A program made the translations under genes and the position numbers. Source: Portibacter marinus (GTDB lineage: Bacteria; Bacteroidota; Bacteroidia; Chitinophagales; Saprospiraceae). Taken from it: a stretch of DNA of 64,000 bases. Position 1 is the stretch's first letter, and the number at the start of each line of letters is the position of its first letter. The stretch is from positions 186,001-250,000 of the forward strand of contig NZ_JAJNKB010000001.1 of assembly GCF_021533195.1 (NCBI RefSeq), read 5' to 3'. This document shows, piece after piece, positions 45,380-56,400 of this stretch. The notes below the pieces were generated by a model. It did not search any database, was not told where the DNA came from, and worked only from the letters and a program-made list of their open reading frames with translations.

Positions 45380-46480
45380 TTATTGCTTCAATGAAGACAA
45401 AATGATACCCCCTCCAACAACATCATTACCTTCATAAAAAACTGCGGACTGACCGGGCGCCACCCCACGGACATTGGCATGAAAGGTGGATTGAATATTT
45501 GATCCAATTTGCTCAACTGTGGAAAGTACTCCCGGATCATTATAACGAACCTGAGAAACCAATTCCATAGGCGCCTCGAGTTGATCATACTTTTGAAGAT
45601 TTAATTTGCCAACCATCATGCCGTTGCGCATCAGATCCTCTACTTCACCCAATACTACAGTGTTGGAGTCTGCTTGAATTTCAGTAACGTACATGGGCTT
45701 GCCAAATGCCATTCCCAAACCTTTCCGCTGTCCGATGGTATAAAATGGATAGCCATCATGTTGGCCAATAACTTCCCCCTTTCCATCTACAAAAGTACCA
45801 CCTGATACTTGCTCCTGTAATTCGGGAACCCTCCTTTTTAGAAAACCGCGATAGTCATTATCCGGAACGAAACAAATCTCGTAACTCTCAGCTTTTTTAG
45901 ACAATTCTTCATAACCCCAGTCATAAGCCATTTGCCGCACCTCCTCTTTCACATATGGACCTAAAGGAAACTTACTTCTCGCCATACATTCTTGAGATAA
46001 TCCCCATAAAACATAAGACTGATCTTTCCTACTATCCTTGGATTTTTGAATGAAATAGCGGTTATTTTCCTGAGCAATAGTTGCATAATGTCCGGTAGCA
46101 ATAAATTCGCAATCCATAGCATCTGCTCTTTTCAATAGCGCTGACCATTTGATATGCGTATTACACAAAACACAAGGATTGGGAGTGCGACCTGCAATAT
46201 ATTCATCTACAAAATTATCGATGACATAATCACCAAATTCTTCTCTGATATCCACAATAAAGTGATGAAAACCCATTTTAACTGAAATTTCCCTGGCATC
46301 ATTGATGGAGTCCAGAGAACAGCAACCAGTTTCCTTACTCGAACCTCCAGAAGAAGCGTAATCCCATGTCTTCATTGTAATCCCTACCACTTCATATCCT
46401 TGCTCATGCAGCATCATCGCGGTGACTGTAGAGTCTATACCGCCGCTCATGGCTACCAATACCCTACCCATTTTACTCAT
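45380..46480 (-). CDS. mnmA: tRNA-specific 2-thiouridylase MnmA
   Basis: A 366-residue enzyme that thiolates U34 of Lys, Glu and Gln tRNAs. The PP-loop SGGIDS is at residues 12-17. The catalytic cysteines are Cys103 (NPCVLCN) and Cys203 (YEICFVPDND), and FYTIGQRKGLGM marks the central domain. The C-terminal barrel (RGVAPGQSAVFYEGNDVVGGG) is complete. Length is normal. It is preceded by a small S4-domain gene on the same strand. Confidence 0.97.
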   Translation of the reverse strand: MSKMGRVLVAMSGGIDSTVTAMMLHEQGYEVVGITMKTWDYASSGGSSKETGCCSLDSINDAREISVKMGFHHFIVDIREEFGDYVIDNFVDEYIAGRTPNPCVLCNTHIKWSALLKRADAMDCEFIATGHYATIAQENNRYFIQKSKDSRKDQSYVLWGLSQECMARSKFPLGPYVKEEVRQMAYDWGYEELSKKAESYEICFVPDNDYRGFLKRRVPELQEQVSGGTFVDGKGEVIGQHDGYPFYTIGQRKGLGMAFGKPMYVTEIQADSNTVVLGEVEDLMRNGMMVGKLNLQKYDQLEAPMELVSQVRYNDPGVLSTVEQIGSNIQSTFHANVRGVAPGQSAVFYEGNDVVGGGIILSSLKQ

Positions 46481-46549
46481 TATTCTTCAATCTTTATTCT
46501 AAGTATTGTTTTTAATAATACTTCAGATTTTTCAAAAATGGATGCAAAA

Positions 46550-46765
46550 TTACGATAAAATCTTGATTTTATCTTCATCGATCTGCACAATGTCTCCTTC
46601 TTTTAATTTACGTCCACGTCTGGTTTCAGGTTCGCCATTGACGAAAACTTCACCAGTCTGAATCCTAATTTTAGCTTCACCACCTGAGTTGACATAATTC
46701 ATCAACTTTAAGAGAGACTTCAACTCGACAAATTCGTTTTCCTCTAACTTAAAATCTTTTAGCAT
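46550..46765 (-). CDS. Small S4-domain RNA-binding protein (YbcJ-like)
   Basis: A 71-residue protein that is a single S4 domain: LKSLLKLMNYVNSGGEAKI, then GEVFVNGEPETRRGRKLKEG and DIVQI. This is the alpha-L RNA-binding motif as found in YbcJ/YaaA proteins. Such proteins bind structured RNA, with roles proposed in ribosome or replication-linked processes. It lies 69 bases upstream of mnmA on the same strand. Confidence 0.88.
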   Translation of the reverse strand: MLKDFKLEENEFVELKSLLKLMNYVNSGGEAKIRIQTGEVFVNGEPETRRGRKLKEGDIVQIDEDKIKILS

Positions 46766-47104
46766 TGCTCTATATTTATGAATGGATTTAAATTAAAAGT
46801 ATGAAATTGATTAATTCTTACCAAATTAAACCAAGTAAAAGCAGTAGAGTTCCTGATAGGTGGCGAAACGCAGAAATTTTAATATCAAAGCGAAGAGACC
46901 CTATAGATAAGATATAAAGAACCCCATACAAGATTTTCTTCATCTCAAAGGTATTAAGGGGATATTGCTTCTATGATTTTTGTTGTCAATGGCCGGAAGA
47001 TTCCAGGTTAGACATGAATTAATCAAGCTATGGATGTGGATGATCGCCGCCGGATTTTATATATTACAATTTGAAAATCAACAATATATTAAATTCTTTA
47101 AAAT
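46766..47104. other. Divergent intergenic region
   Basis: 339 AT-rich bases between the S4 gene (minus) and the aldo/keto reductase gene (plus). Promoters for both must lie here, but no exact TTTG-N19-TAnnTTTG pair was found. TTTG occurs about 35 bases upstream of the reductase ATG, yet the matching -7 box is poor. No RNA gene or repeat was seen. Confidence 0.4.
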
Positions 47105-48103
47105 ATGAGTGCTTACACAGCAGCAGACGATAGATACGATCAAATGAAATACCGAAGATGTGGTAAAAGTGGCATTAAACTGCCCATGATTTCTCTGGGC
47201 CTTTGGCACAACTTCGGAAGAGAAAATGATTTTGAAAACGCTCGTGAAATATTACATTATGCTTTTGATCACGGGATTACACACTTTGATTTAGCTAACA
47301 ATTATGGTCCACCTTATGGAACGGCGGAGGAGACGTTTGGCAAAATCATGGCTTCTGACTTTTCAGACTACAGGGATGAGATGATCATTTCCACGAAGGC
47401 AGGATGGGATATGTGGCCAGGGCCCTATGGTAATTGGGGTTCACGCAAGTACCTGATGGCCAGTCTGGATCAGAGTCTCCAAAGAATGGGTTTGGATTAT
47501 GTGGATATATTCTATCACCACAGACCTGATCCCGAAACACCTCTTGAGGAAACGATGGGTGCGCTTGCAGACATCGTCCGACAAGGAAAGGCACTATATG
47601 TTGGAGTTTCTCAGTATAAGTCGCATGAATTGAAGCTTGCTCAGGAAATTCTAGATCAATACCACATCAAATTATTAATTCATCAACCTCGTTACTCGAT
47701 GATGGATCGCTGGGTGGAAGAAGACGGATTACTGGACACATTAGAGCAGCTAGGCATAGGTTCGATCCCCTTTTCACCACTTGAACAGGGATTGCTGACT
47801 GACAAATACCTGGATGGAATACCGGAGGACTCACGCGTTGCAAAGGATGGGCGTTATTTGAGCGAAAATGACATCACGGATGAAAAGGTAGCTAAAGTTC
47901 AGGCACTGAATAAAATAGCTAAAAGCCGAAACCAAACTATGGCCCAAATGGCAGTTGCCTGGCTGTTAAAGGATGAGCGTGTGACCACTGTTTTAGTAGG
48001 AGTAAGCAAAGTCAAGCAACTAAAGGACAATATTGGATCGCTTCAAAATATTGACTTTACAAATGATGAGATCGGCTCTATTAATAAAATTATTAAAGAT
48101 TAA
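47105..48103 (+). CDS. Aldo/keto reductase (YghZ/L-glyceraldehyde 3-phosphate reductase type)
   Basis: A 332-residue NADP-dependent reductase. The catalytic tetrad is visible: Asp and Tyr in HFDLANNYGPPYG, Lys in ISTKAGWDMWPGPYG, and His in DIFYHHRPDPETP. The C-terminal cofactor part has VLVGVSKVKQLKDN. WDMWPGPYG and the 330-residue length match the YghZ/Gpr branch, which reduces L-glyceraldehyde 3-phosphate or methylglyoxal. The sequence looks intact; it is monocistronic, with 320 bases before susC. Confidence 0.92.
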   Translation: MSAYTAADDRYDQMKYRRCGKSGIKLPMISLGLWHNFGRENDFENAREILHYAFDHGITHFDLANNYGPPYGTAEETFGKIMASDFSDYRDEMIISTKAGWDMWPGPYGNWGSRKYLMASLDQSLQRMGLDYVDIFYHHRPDPETPLEETMGALADIVRQGKALYVGVSQYKSHELKLAQEILDQYHIKLLIHQPRYSMMDRWVEEDGLLDTLEQLGIGSIPFSPLEQGLLTDKYLDGIPEDSRVAKDGRYLSENDITDEKVAKVQALNKIAKSRNQTMAQMAVAWLLKDERVTTVLVGVSKVKQLKDNIGSLQNIDFTNDEIGSINKIIKD

Positions 48104-48423
48104 TATATAAGGTATTGATTACGAGCAAAGCATTTCATATGGCTTAGCCTTATTTTTCTTGAGTTAGGCAAAAGAGGAAAAGCTGGTTATGTACTTCGTA
48201 ATGGATGGTCACCCGATGAAAATTAATATGAATATTAAGAATTTGTTAATCTTAAATTTTGTTTTCAGTGCCGCTTTTCATAGATTCATCCTGTTTTTAA
48301 ACCTTTTTAATCATTTTGAAGACCAATTCCAGCACATTCATCTTGTGCTTTACTCATTTTTCATGTGATTTTATCAGGTTTATGAACTAGAAAAATTTGC
48401 TTATTTAAACTTAATATTATTGT
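48104..48423. other. Leader region upstream of susC
   Basis: 320 bases rich in A and T. It must carry the susC promoter. TTTG at 48396-48399 is followed by TATTATTG at 48415-48422, but the spacing is only 15 bases and the -7 box has a mismatch, so it is not called. No anti-sigma/ECF-sigma pair or hybrid two-component regulator gene is adjacent, unlike many Sus loci. Confidence 0.4.
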
Positions 48424-51400
48424 ATGGAAAAAACTCTCTCAAAGGCAAAGTACGTGTTCGTATTTGCCTTTCTACTGATTGGGCAATTGGTTGTTGCCCA
48501 GAACAGAACCGTTAGTGGTCAGATAACTGATGCTGATGGTCTTGGCTTACCAGGTGTAAGTATAATTGAAGTCGGAACCAATAATGGTACCATCACAGAT
48601 ATCGATGGTAATTACAGCATCTCTGTCGAGGATGGTGCCTCATTGCAGTATTCCTATATTGGATATGCTACTGAGACCGTACTGGTAGGTGATCAATCAA
48701 CCATTGATGTAGTGATGGTCGGCGACGCCAAGGTATTGGATGAAGTCGTCGTAACAGGTTACTCCTCTCAGTCTAAAAAGAACATTACAGGCGCTGTAAG
48801 TTCTGTAGAGGTCGAAGAAATTACGGACCTACCTGTCAACTCTGCTGAACAAGCCTTGCAAGGTAGGGCTGCAGGTGTAAATGTGACCTCTTCCGGACAA
48901 CCTGGTTCAGGTACTTCTGTAAGAATCAGAGGCTACGGAACCATTGGTAACAACGAGCCTCTTTACATTATCGATGGTGTGCCGTCGAAAAGAGGTATTG
49001 GTGACATTAATCCTAATGACATTAAATCAATTCAAGTTTTGAAGGATGCTTCCGCTGCTTCTATTTACGGTGCTAGAGCTGGTAACGGTGTTGTTATCGT
49101 TACTACTAAAAATGGATCTGTTGATGGCAAATCAAAAATCACTGTCGATCTGAACTATGGTTTGCAATCCGTATCCAATTTACCTGAATTGATGAATCCT
49201 CAGCAACTGGCGGATTATATTTGGGAATTACAAAAGAATGCAGGATTGACTCCTTCGCATGGTCAGTATGGCAATGGTGCAACACCAGTCATTCCTGACT
49301 TTATCAATGGAGATCCTAATCAACCTTATGACAGGCTTTCTAATGCCATCACTCCTGCTGCTAAAGGTGAAGGAACCGACTACTTCGACGAGGTATTCAG
49401 AACTTCTCCTATCACAAATGCTAATATTTCTGCATCCGGCGGAAATCAAAGTGGACAATACGGTATTTCATTGGGTTATCTTAATCAACAAGGAACGGTC
49501 ATTCATACTAATTATGAAAGATGGAACTTACGTGCCAATACGTTATTCCGTATCCGAGACAACATTAGAGTTGGAGAAAACTTCAACCTTACTTATGGAG
49601 ACCGGGTAGGTTTGCCAGGTGGTGTCAATGGTTCTGGAAATGCTATTTCAAACGCCTTCAGATCACCATCTATCATACCTATTTATGATGTAGAAAATAA
49701 CTTTGCAGGATCTAAAGGAGGAGAACTTACCAATGCAGCCAATCCAGTTGCTGTACTCTTTAGAAGTAAAGACAACAATACTACGAACCTAAGAGCTTTA
49801 GGTGGTGCTTTCATCGAAGTTGACTTCATCGAAGGTCTGACTGCAAAATCCTCACTGAATATCAACTTTGACAACTGGGAAAACAAATCTTTCGCTTTTC
49901 CTAATCCAGAAGATATTGAAGGTAATCCTACAGGAACCAGACTTTCAGTAGATCAGGGAAGAAGTGAAGAATGGACATGGTACAATACCTTAAATTATGA
50001 TAAATCCTTCGGCATTCATAATCTAAATGTTTTGGTTGGTACTGAAGCAATCAACAGTAAATACGATCAGTTTGGTGCGAGTAGATCTACTTTCTTTAGT
50101 ACTGATATCGATTACTGGCAATTAAATGCGGGTGAAGAAGGAATCGGAAACTACGGATTTGGTAGTGAAAGAGCGTTATTCTCAGTATTTGGACGAGTGA
50201 ATTATAATTTTGCTGGTAGATATTTATTAGGAGCTACAGTGAGAAGAGATGGTTCATCCAGATTTGGACCAAGTAATCGCTATGCAGTTTTCCCCGCGTT
50301 TAATGTAGGATGGAGAATTTCAGATGAGCCATTCTTAAGAAATAACTCTTACATCGCAGATCTAAAATTAAGAGCTGGATGGGGACAGACCGGAAACGAT
50401 GAAATTGGTGATTATAGATATTCACCTGCATTTGCTACTAGTCTGGCGTCATCAGCCTATGCCATAGGAGGATCAAATAGTTCCGTAATTTCTGGTTTCC
50501 ACCAAACTGTAAGCGCAAATCCAAACGTAAAGTGGGAAACAACCACTTCATTAAATGTAGGGCTTGATGCAACACTAACCAATGGATTTTCAATGAGCCT
50601 GGATTGGTATGACAGATTGACTACTGATCTTCTCATTCAGAAGCCTTTGCCTTCAACAGCGGGAATCACAGCATTTCCATTTGAAAATGTCGGATCTGTT
50701 AGAAATACCGGTGTCGATTTAGCCTTAAATTACGATAAGGCGATCAATACAGATATGAGCTTTAATGCTTCGATAGTTTTCGGAACTTACCGAAATGAGG
50801 TGACTGATTTAGGAGGTGAAAATGTAAATATTCTTGGTGGCCAGGTAAGAGAATCACAAACTGCTATCACGCAGGAAGGTTTGCCTCTAGCTGCTTTTTA
50901 TGGACTTCAAACAGATGGTATATTCCAAAATCAGGCGGAAGTAGATGCTCATGCAGAGCAGCCAGGTGCTGGTGTTGGAAGGGTCAGATATGTTGATCAA
51001 AATGATGACGGTGTCATCACACTGGATGGTGATCGTGTAGTTATTGGAAACCCACATCCGGATTTTACATATGGAATTAATTTAGGTTTCAATTATAAAA
51101 AATTCTCTGTGACATTATTTGCTAATGGAGTTCAGGGCAATGATTTATACAACGCCAATAAGTACTTTACGCATTTCAACTCATTCCAAGGCAACAGATC
51201 AACTGATTTATTAAATTCATTTGGATACCCGGGAGTAACCAATCCAGATCCCGAATTGCCATTGGTCAGTCTTGAAGCGCCTGCACTTGAGTATGGCTCT
51301 ACTAGCTTCTTTATTGAAGATGGATCCTACTTTAGAATCAAAAATCTTCAATTAGGATATACCATTGATGACAGCCTAATTGGGTCTTTAGACGATGGTA

Positions 51401-51579
51401 GTATTAGAGTCTTTGTTCAGGGTACTAACCTGCTTACTTTTACAGAGTACACTGGTTTAGATCCGGAAGTAGGAATTGCGAATTTCTATAATGGTGGTGG
51501 TGACCTATCCATAGGTTTGGATAGTGGATTCTACCCGGTTAACAGAACATTTACAGTTGGATTTTCCGCAACATTTTAA
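48424..51579 (+). CDS. SusC/RagA-type TonB-dependent outer-membrane receptor
   Basis: A 1051-residue receptor. A signal peptide (ending LVVAQ) is followed by a CarboxypepD_reg-like domain (VSGQITDADGLGLPGVSI), the TonB box/plug start (LDEVVVTGYSS), plug motifs (GRAAGVNVTSSGQPGSG, SVRIRGYGTIGNNEPLYIID) and a 22-strand beta-barrel ending VNRTFTVGFSATF. The final aromatic Phe is the outer-membrane assembly signal. SusC proteins import oligosaccharides or peptides bound by the SusD partner, encoded 29 bases downstream. It lacks the extra STN domain of sigma-regulated copies. Substrate is unknown. Confidence 0.96.
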   Translation: MEKTLSKAKYVFVFAFLLIGQLVVAQNRTVSGQITDADGLGLPGVSIIEVGTNNGTITDIDGNYSISVEDGASLQYSYIGYATETVLVGDQSTIDVVMVGDAKVLDEVVVTGYSSQSKKNITGAVSSVEVEEITDLPVNSAEQALQGRAAGVNVTSSGQPGSGTSVRIRGYGTIGNNEPLYIIDGVPSKRGIGDINPNDIKSIQVLKDASAASIYGARAGNGVVIVTTKNGSVDGKSKITVDLNYGLQSVSNLPELMNPQQLADYIWELQKNAGLTPSHGQYGNGATPVIPDFINGDPNQPYDRLSNAITPAAKGEGTDYFDEVFRTSPITNANISASGGNQSGQYGISLGYLNQQGTVIHTNYERWNLRANTLFRIRDNIRVGENFNLTYGDRVGLPGGVNGSGNAISNAFRSPSIIPIYDVENNFAGSKGGELTNAANPVAVLFRSKDNNTTNLRALGGAFIEVDFIEGLTAKSSLNINFDNWENKSFAFPNPEDIEGNPTGTRLSVDQGRSEEWTWYNTLNYDKSFGIHNLNVLVGTEAINSKYDQFGASRSTFFSTDIDYWQLNAGEEGIGNYGFGSERALFSVFGRVNYNFAGRYLLGATVRRDGSSRFGPSNRYAVFPAFNVGWRISDEPFLRNNSYIADLKLRAGWGQTGNDEIGDYRYSPAFATSLASSAYAIGGSNSSVISGFHQTVSANPNVKWETTTSLNVGLDATLTNGFSMSLDWYDRLTTDLLIQKPLPSTAGITAFPFENVGSVRNTGVDLALNYDKAINTDMSFNASIVFGTYRNEVTDLGGENVNILGGQVRESQTAITQEGLPLAAFYGLQTDGIFQNQAEVDAHAEQPGAGVGRVRYVDQNDDGVITLDGDRVVIGNPHPDFTYGINLGFNYKKFSVTLFANGVQGNDLYNANKYFTHFNSFQGNRSTDLLNSFGYPGVTNPDPELPLVSLEAPALEYGSTSFFIEDGSYFRIKNLQLGYTIDDSLIGSLDDGSIRVFVQGTNLLTFTEYTGLDPEVGIANFYNGGGDLSIGLDSGFYPVNRTFTVGFSATF

Positions 51580-51608
51580 AACATAAATTGGTTTATATAA
51601 AAAAATAA

Positions 51609-53333
51609 ATGATGAAGAAATTATTATATATGTCGATGCTGACAGGATTGTTCTTAGTAACATTTTCCTGTGGTGACGATTTCCTTCAAAAAAATCCTCA
51701 GGGTGCGTTAAGTATCAATGTGCTTGCCAACTCAGCAGGGGTTGAAGGATTACTTATTGGTGCTTATTCCCTTTTAGACGGTTGGGAAGGTGGCTGGTCC
51801 ACAGCTGGTGGAGCTCCCTGGAACAGTGCTGCCTCTAATTGGGTTTATGGAGATGTTTACTCAGACGATGCCTATAAAGGAACGGAGGCTGGTGATCAAC
51901 CTGCACTTGAACTTATAGAAAGTTACAACGTCGACGCCGCGAATCCATATCTTATCGGTAGATGGGCTAGGCTATTTGATGGTATTGCAAGAGCTAATGA
52001 TGTTCTTAGAGTAGTACCACAAGCTGATGATATACCGGCAGATGAAAAGGCGATCATAGTAGCTGAAGCAAAGTTTCTAAGAGCTCACTACCATTTTGAA
52101 GTTCAGAGACTTTGGGATAATATTCCATATATAACTGATGACTTGGAAGATACCAGAGTGACAAACGACGGACCAAAGTGGGACGAAATAGAAGCTGATT
52201 TCCAGGCTGCTGTTGCTGATCTTCCTGTAGAGCCTAGAAATGGCCAAGTCGGAAGAGCCAACAAAATGGTTGCTACTGCATACCTTGGTAAAGTTCAACT
52301 TTATCAGCAAAAATATGGTGATGCACTTAACAACTTTAATACCGTGATCAATAGTGGAAGGTATGCTTTACATGAAAATTTCCATACTAACTTCAGACTT
52401 GCGGGTAATAATGGAATTGAATCCATATTCCAAATTCAGGCAAGTGTGAATGATGGTTCAGGTGGTCAAAATGGTAACATGGGAGACCAACTCAACCATC
52501 TTCAAGGAGGACCTGGTGGCGGATGTTGTGGATTCCACCAGCCTTCCCAGAACTTGGTCAATCGATACAAAACTGAAGACGGTTTGCCTACAGAAGATTT
52601 CAACGCAACTGATTTGAAAAATGACGATGGTGTCTTAGCAGGTGAACCATTTGAACCTACTACGGAGCCTATCGATCCAAGACTGGATTACACCGTTGGT
52701 CGAAGAGGTATTCCTTACCTTGACTGGGGTGTTCATCCTGGTGCAGCTTGGGTAAGAAATCAAGCCTATGCAGGTCCTTACAGTCAAATCAAAAAAATGT
52801 ATTACCAATCAGAGCAAGGTACAGGTTCTGATACTCAGGCTGGATGGCATGGAGCTGGTCTTACGGCTTTAAATCACAATATTATAAGATATGCTGATGT
52901 ATTGCTGATGGCTGCAGAATGTGAAGTAGAAGTGGGAAGCGTAGATCAAGCTATTGAGTATGTAAATATGATCAGAAGAAGAGCTGCTAATGAAAGCACA
53001 TGGGTAAAAGATGCAGATGGAAACAATGCAGCCAACTACCAAATATCTGAATATCCATCAGGTTTGTCTCAAGCTGATGCAAGAGATGCTGTACGAATTG
53101 AGAGAAGATTGGAATTAGCGATGGAAGGCCACAGATTTTTTGATCTGAAGAGATGGGGAGTTGCAGAAAGTACGATCAATACGTATTTGGACGAAGCAAA
53201 AACCAAAAGAACGTATTTAACCAATGCAGTTTTCCAACCTAAAAATATTAGAATGCCTATTCCTCAACAGGCTATAGATCAATCTAATGACGATGCGGGT
53301 ATGCCTACTTTGACGCAGAATCCAGGATTCTAA
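51609..53333 (+). CDS. SusD/RagB-type surface glycan-binding lipoprotein
   Basis: A 574-residue lipoprotein (signal ending LVTFSC, lipidated Cys21) with the SusD fold: AEAKFLRAHYHFEVQRLWDN near one third of the length, RANKMVATAYLGKVQLYQQ for the TPR part, and the C-terminal RIERRLELAMEGHRFFDLKRW and MPIPQQAIDQS, all diagnostic. It caps SusC and binds the incoming ligand at the surface. The gene is followed by a 12-bp stem terminator 20 bases past the stop, so susCD form a two-gene unit, separate from the downstream lipoprotein run. Confidence 0.95.
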   Translation: MMKKLLYMSMLTGLFLVTFSCGDDFLQKNPQGALSINVLANSAGVEGLLIGAYSLLDGWEGGWSTAGGAPWNSAASNWVYGDVYSDDAYKGTEAGDQPALELIESYNVDAANPYLIGRWARLFDGIARANDVLRVVPQADDIPADEKAIIVAEAKFLRAHYHFEVQRLWDNIPYITDDLEDTRVTNDGPKWDEIEADFQAAVADLPVEPRNGQVGRANKMVATAYLGKVQLYQQKYGDALNNFNTVINSGRYALHENFHTNFRLAGNNGIESIFQIQASVNDGSGGQNGNMGDQLNHLQGGPGGGCCGFHQPSQNLVNRYKTEDGLPTEDFNATDLKNDDGVLAGEPFEPTTEPIDPRLDYTVGRRGIPYLDWGVHPGAAWVRNQAYAGPYSQIKKMYYQSEQGTGSDTQAGWHGAGLTALNHNIIRYADVLLMAAECEVEVGSVDQAIEYVNMIRRRAANESTWVKDADGNNAANYQISEYPSGLSQADARDAVRIERRLELAMEGHRFFDLKRWGVAESTINTYLDEAKTKRTYLTNAVFQPKNIRMPIPQQAIDQSNDDAGMPTLTQNPGF

Positions 53334-53353
53334 TAGATCTTTAAATACATAAT

Positions 53354-53389
53354 AAAAAAGAGACATTTCGAACGATTTGTCTCTTTTTT
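53354..53389 (+). terminator. Intrinsic terminator of the susCD unit
   Basis: AAAAAAGAGACA (53354-53365) and TGTCTCTTTTTT (53378-53389) form a perfect 12-bp stem around a 12-base loop, with the A/T arms giving a U-run. The symmetric arms could work in both directions. Its 3' arm overlaps the -33 box of the next promoter. Confidence 0.85.
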
Positions 53390-53407
53390 GTTTTCAACTT
53401 ATTTTTG
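53376..53407 (+). promoter_or_regulatory. Putative promoter of the propeller-lipoprotein operon
   Basis: TTTG at 53376-53379, a 20-base spacer, then TATTTTTG at 53400-53407, which matches TAnnTTTG exactly. The predicted start, about five bases on, falls at 53412-53413, the first base of the ATG, so the transcript could be leaderless. Confidence 0.6.
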
Positions 53408-53412
53408 TACTT

Positions 53413-56400
53413 ATGAAGATCTTAAATTTTTCTTTCATTCTTTTGTTAATCTTTATTTGTGGTTGTAATCATTCGGAGGATGGATACAGATTTAACATTG
53501 TAGAGGCTAAGAAGTCAGGTATTGAATTTAACAATTTAATTGAAGAGACCAATCAGCAAAATATCATCATACATAACTATTTGTACAATGGAGCCGGCGT
53601 AGGAATTGGCGACTTTAATCAAGATGGTCTTGAGGATGTTTTTTTTGCAGGAAATATAGTCGACAACAAATTATACCTCAATAAGGGTGATCTGAAATTT
53701 CAGGACATTACTGCAGAGGCTAGAGTCAGTGCTTCCGGACAATGGTGCTCAGGGGTAAATGTAGTAGATCTCAACGGTGATGACTTGCTGGATATATATG
53801 TCACTACCACCTATCACGATAACGATAGTCTAAGAGCCAATATACTATTCATCAACCAAGGATTAAACAGTGAAGGTATACCAATATTTGAAAATAAAGC
53901 TGCCTCATACGGACTGGATGTGAAAGATTACTCGACCCATAGCCTCGCCTTCGACTATGATAAAGATGGAGACCTGGACATATATATCCTCAATAATAAA
54001 TTGGATATTCCCAAAACCAGCGGATTACAGCGTAAAAACCGATCAGGAGATTCCCCTTCTAACGATCGTCTGATGAGAAATGACAACGGAGTATTTACAG
54101 ATGTAACCAAGGAGGCCAATATACTAGATTTTGGTTTCGGATTAGGTATAGCCCTTTTGGATGTCAATGAAGATGGCTGGCAAGACCTTTATATTTCTAA
54201 TGACTTTGTGACGAATGACCTTTTATACGTCAATCAAGGGGATGGCACTTTCGAAAATCAGGTAGGTAAATATTTACAGCACCAAAGTTATTCGTCGATG
54301 GGCAATGATATTGCCGATATCAACAATGACGGCTTGGATGACATTTTCACTCTGGACATGCTTCCACGTGAAGACGCAAGAATGAAGAGAATGTTTGGAG
54401 GAGTCAATCACTACTTCTACGACATCATGTTAAACAAAGACTATGAACTGGAGTACGCAAGAAATGTGTTCCAGATCAATAGAGGTGCCGGCCACTTTTC
54501 CGACATTGGAATGATTACAGGCTTGTACAATACGGATTGGTCATGGAGTGTATTAATGCAAGATTTGACCAATGACGGCCTCAAAGATATTTTTATTTCG
54601 AATGGATTTCCACGTGACATTACAGACCTGGATTTCAGTGATTACCATTCGGGAATCAATGTCATGTTTTCGGTAACGGAGAAGCTCTTAAATATTATTC
54701 CCAGTGTTAAAATTTCAAATGTGTTCGTTGAAAATCAGGGTGACTTAAAGTTTGAAGATGTTTCCGCTAAGTGGACCGACACCCTACCCTCTTATTCTAA
54801 TGGTGCTGCTTATGCAGATCTGGATAATGATGGTGACCTGGACATCATCACTTCGAATATCAACGATTATGCTTTTCTATATGAAAACACCTCTGAACCC
54901 ACCCAAAATTTCATACAAATCGAATTACATGAAAATTTAGACAATATTGAAAAAGTCGGTACTAAGGTATATTTATATCATGATGACGCAGTCCAGTATC
55001 AGATTTATCAACCTAATCGAGGTTACTGTTCGACTTCTCAAAGTGCTTTGCATTTTGGTCTGGGTAGTTCCAGGCCTGATTCGATAAAAATAGTGTGGCC
55101 TGACGGCGCTATTCAATTGGAAAGTGAGGTGAAGCTTAATCAAAAGGATACCATCAATTATATACCTAACCGAATCCGATCTTCACAGAGTTATAATGAT
55201 CAAATGTTCGTCAGTGCAGATTTAGCTCTGATTGATAGTATAGCTCACACAGAAAGAAGGTTTTATGATTTTGATATCCAAGGATTAATACAATCCCTTG
55301 AATCTGAGGGAGGACCCGCTATAGCCGTTGGCGATATAAACGGTGATTTAATCGATGATATCGTCATAGGTGGGAACAGAGATATCGCAACTAAAATTGG
55401 TATGCAAGATAACGATGGCAAGATTGGTTTTCAGGATCTAGATGTTCCCACTACGGATATCTCGGGAATTCTAATCTTGGATATCGATAACGATTCGGAC
55501 AACGATCTCTTTCTGACACTAGGCTCTTCCGAGGTTAATGATTACACCGTATATTCAAATCGACTGTACATAAATGACGGAAGAGGTAATCTCAAGCTAA
55601 GGAAAGAATCCTTAAAGGTCGACCCCTCGGAAGGCTCTTCGATGTGCTCTGCGGCAGACTTTGACAAGGACGGAGACCTGGATATATTCGTAGGAGGACA
55701 CTCCATTTCTGCAAAATTTCCCCTGGCCTCCTCACCGCAAATGTTAATAAATGAAGCCGGATCATTCACCAACCAAGTAGACAGCTACCTGCAATTTAAG
55801 CCAGAACACCACTTGATTTCATCGTCCGTTTGGACTGATGTCAACAACGATGGCTGGCCGGACTTGATTACTGTAGGAAAATGGATGCCGATTCACCTGT
55901 TTGTGAACAACAATGGAAAATCATTTACTAAGGTGATCCTTCCCAATTCATCAGGGCTTTGGAACAGTATTACCGGAGCTGATTTAGATATGGATGGTGA
56001 TATCGATTATATATTAGGAAATCAGGGACTGAATACCAAACTTCGATTAGACAGCCTGCATCCCATTAAAATGTATGCAAAGGATTTTGATGGAAATGAG
56101 AGTCTGGATATCATCACCAGTCACTATGTTGATGGAAAATATAAACCATATAACTTAAGAAATGATCTGACCAAACAGGTTAAGAGTCTAAGTAAAGTAT
56201 TCCAAACCTATAATTCCTATTCAGAGGCCAGCACCGATCAGATTCTGGAAGCATTGGATACCTCAGGCATGCTAACTTACGAGGTCCATCATTTGGAGAG
56301 TATGATTTTATGGAATGAAGGAGATCATCAATTCAAGATGACAAATCTTCCATATTCTGTGCAGTTCAGTTGTGTTCACGGCATCGCTACCATGGATATG

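Noticed and set aside
48396-48422. TTTG and TATTATTG as a susC promoter
   Set aside because: The spacer is only 15 bases and the -7 box has a mismatch, so it does not fit the consensus seen at the SRP gene.
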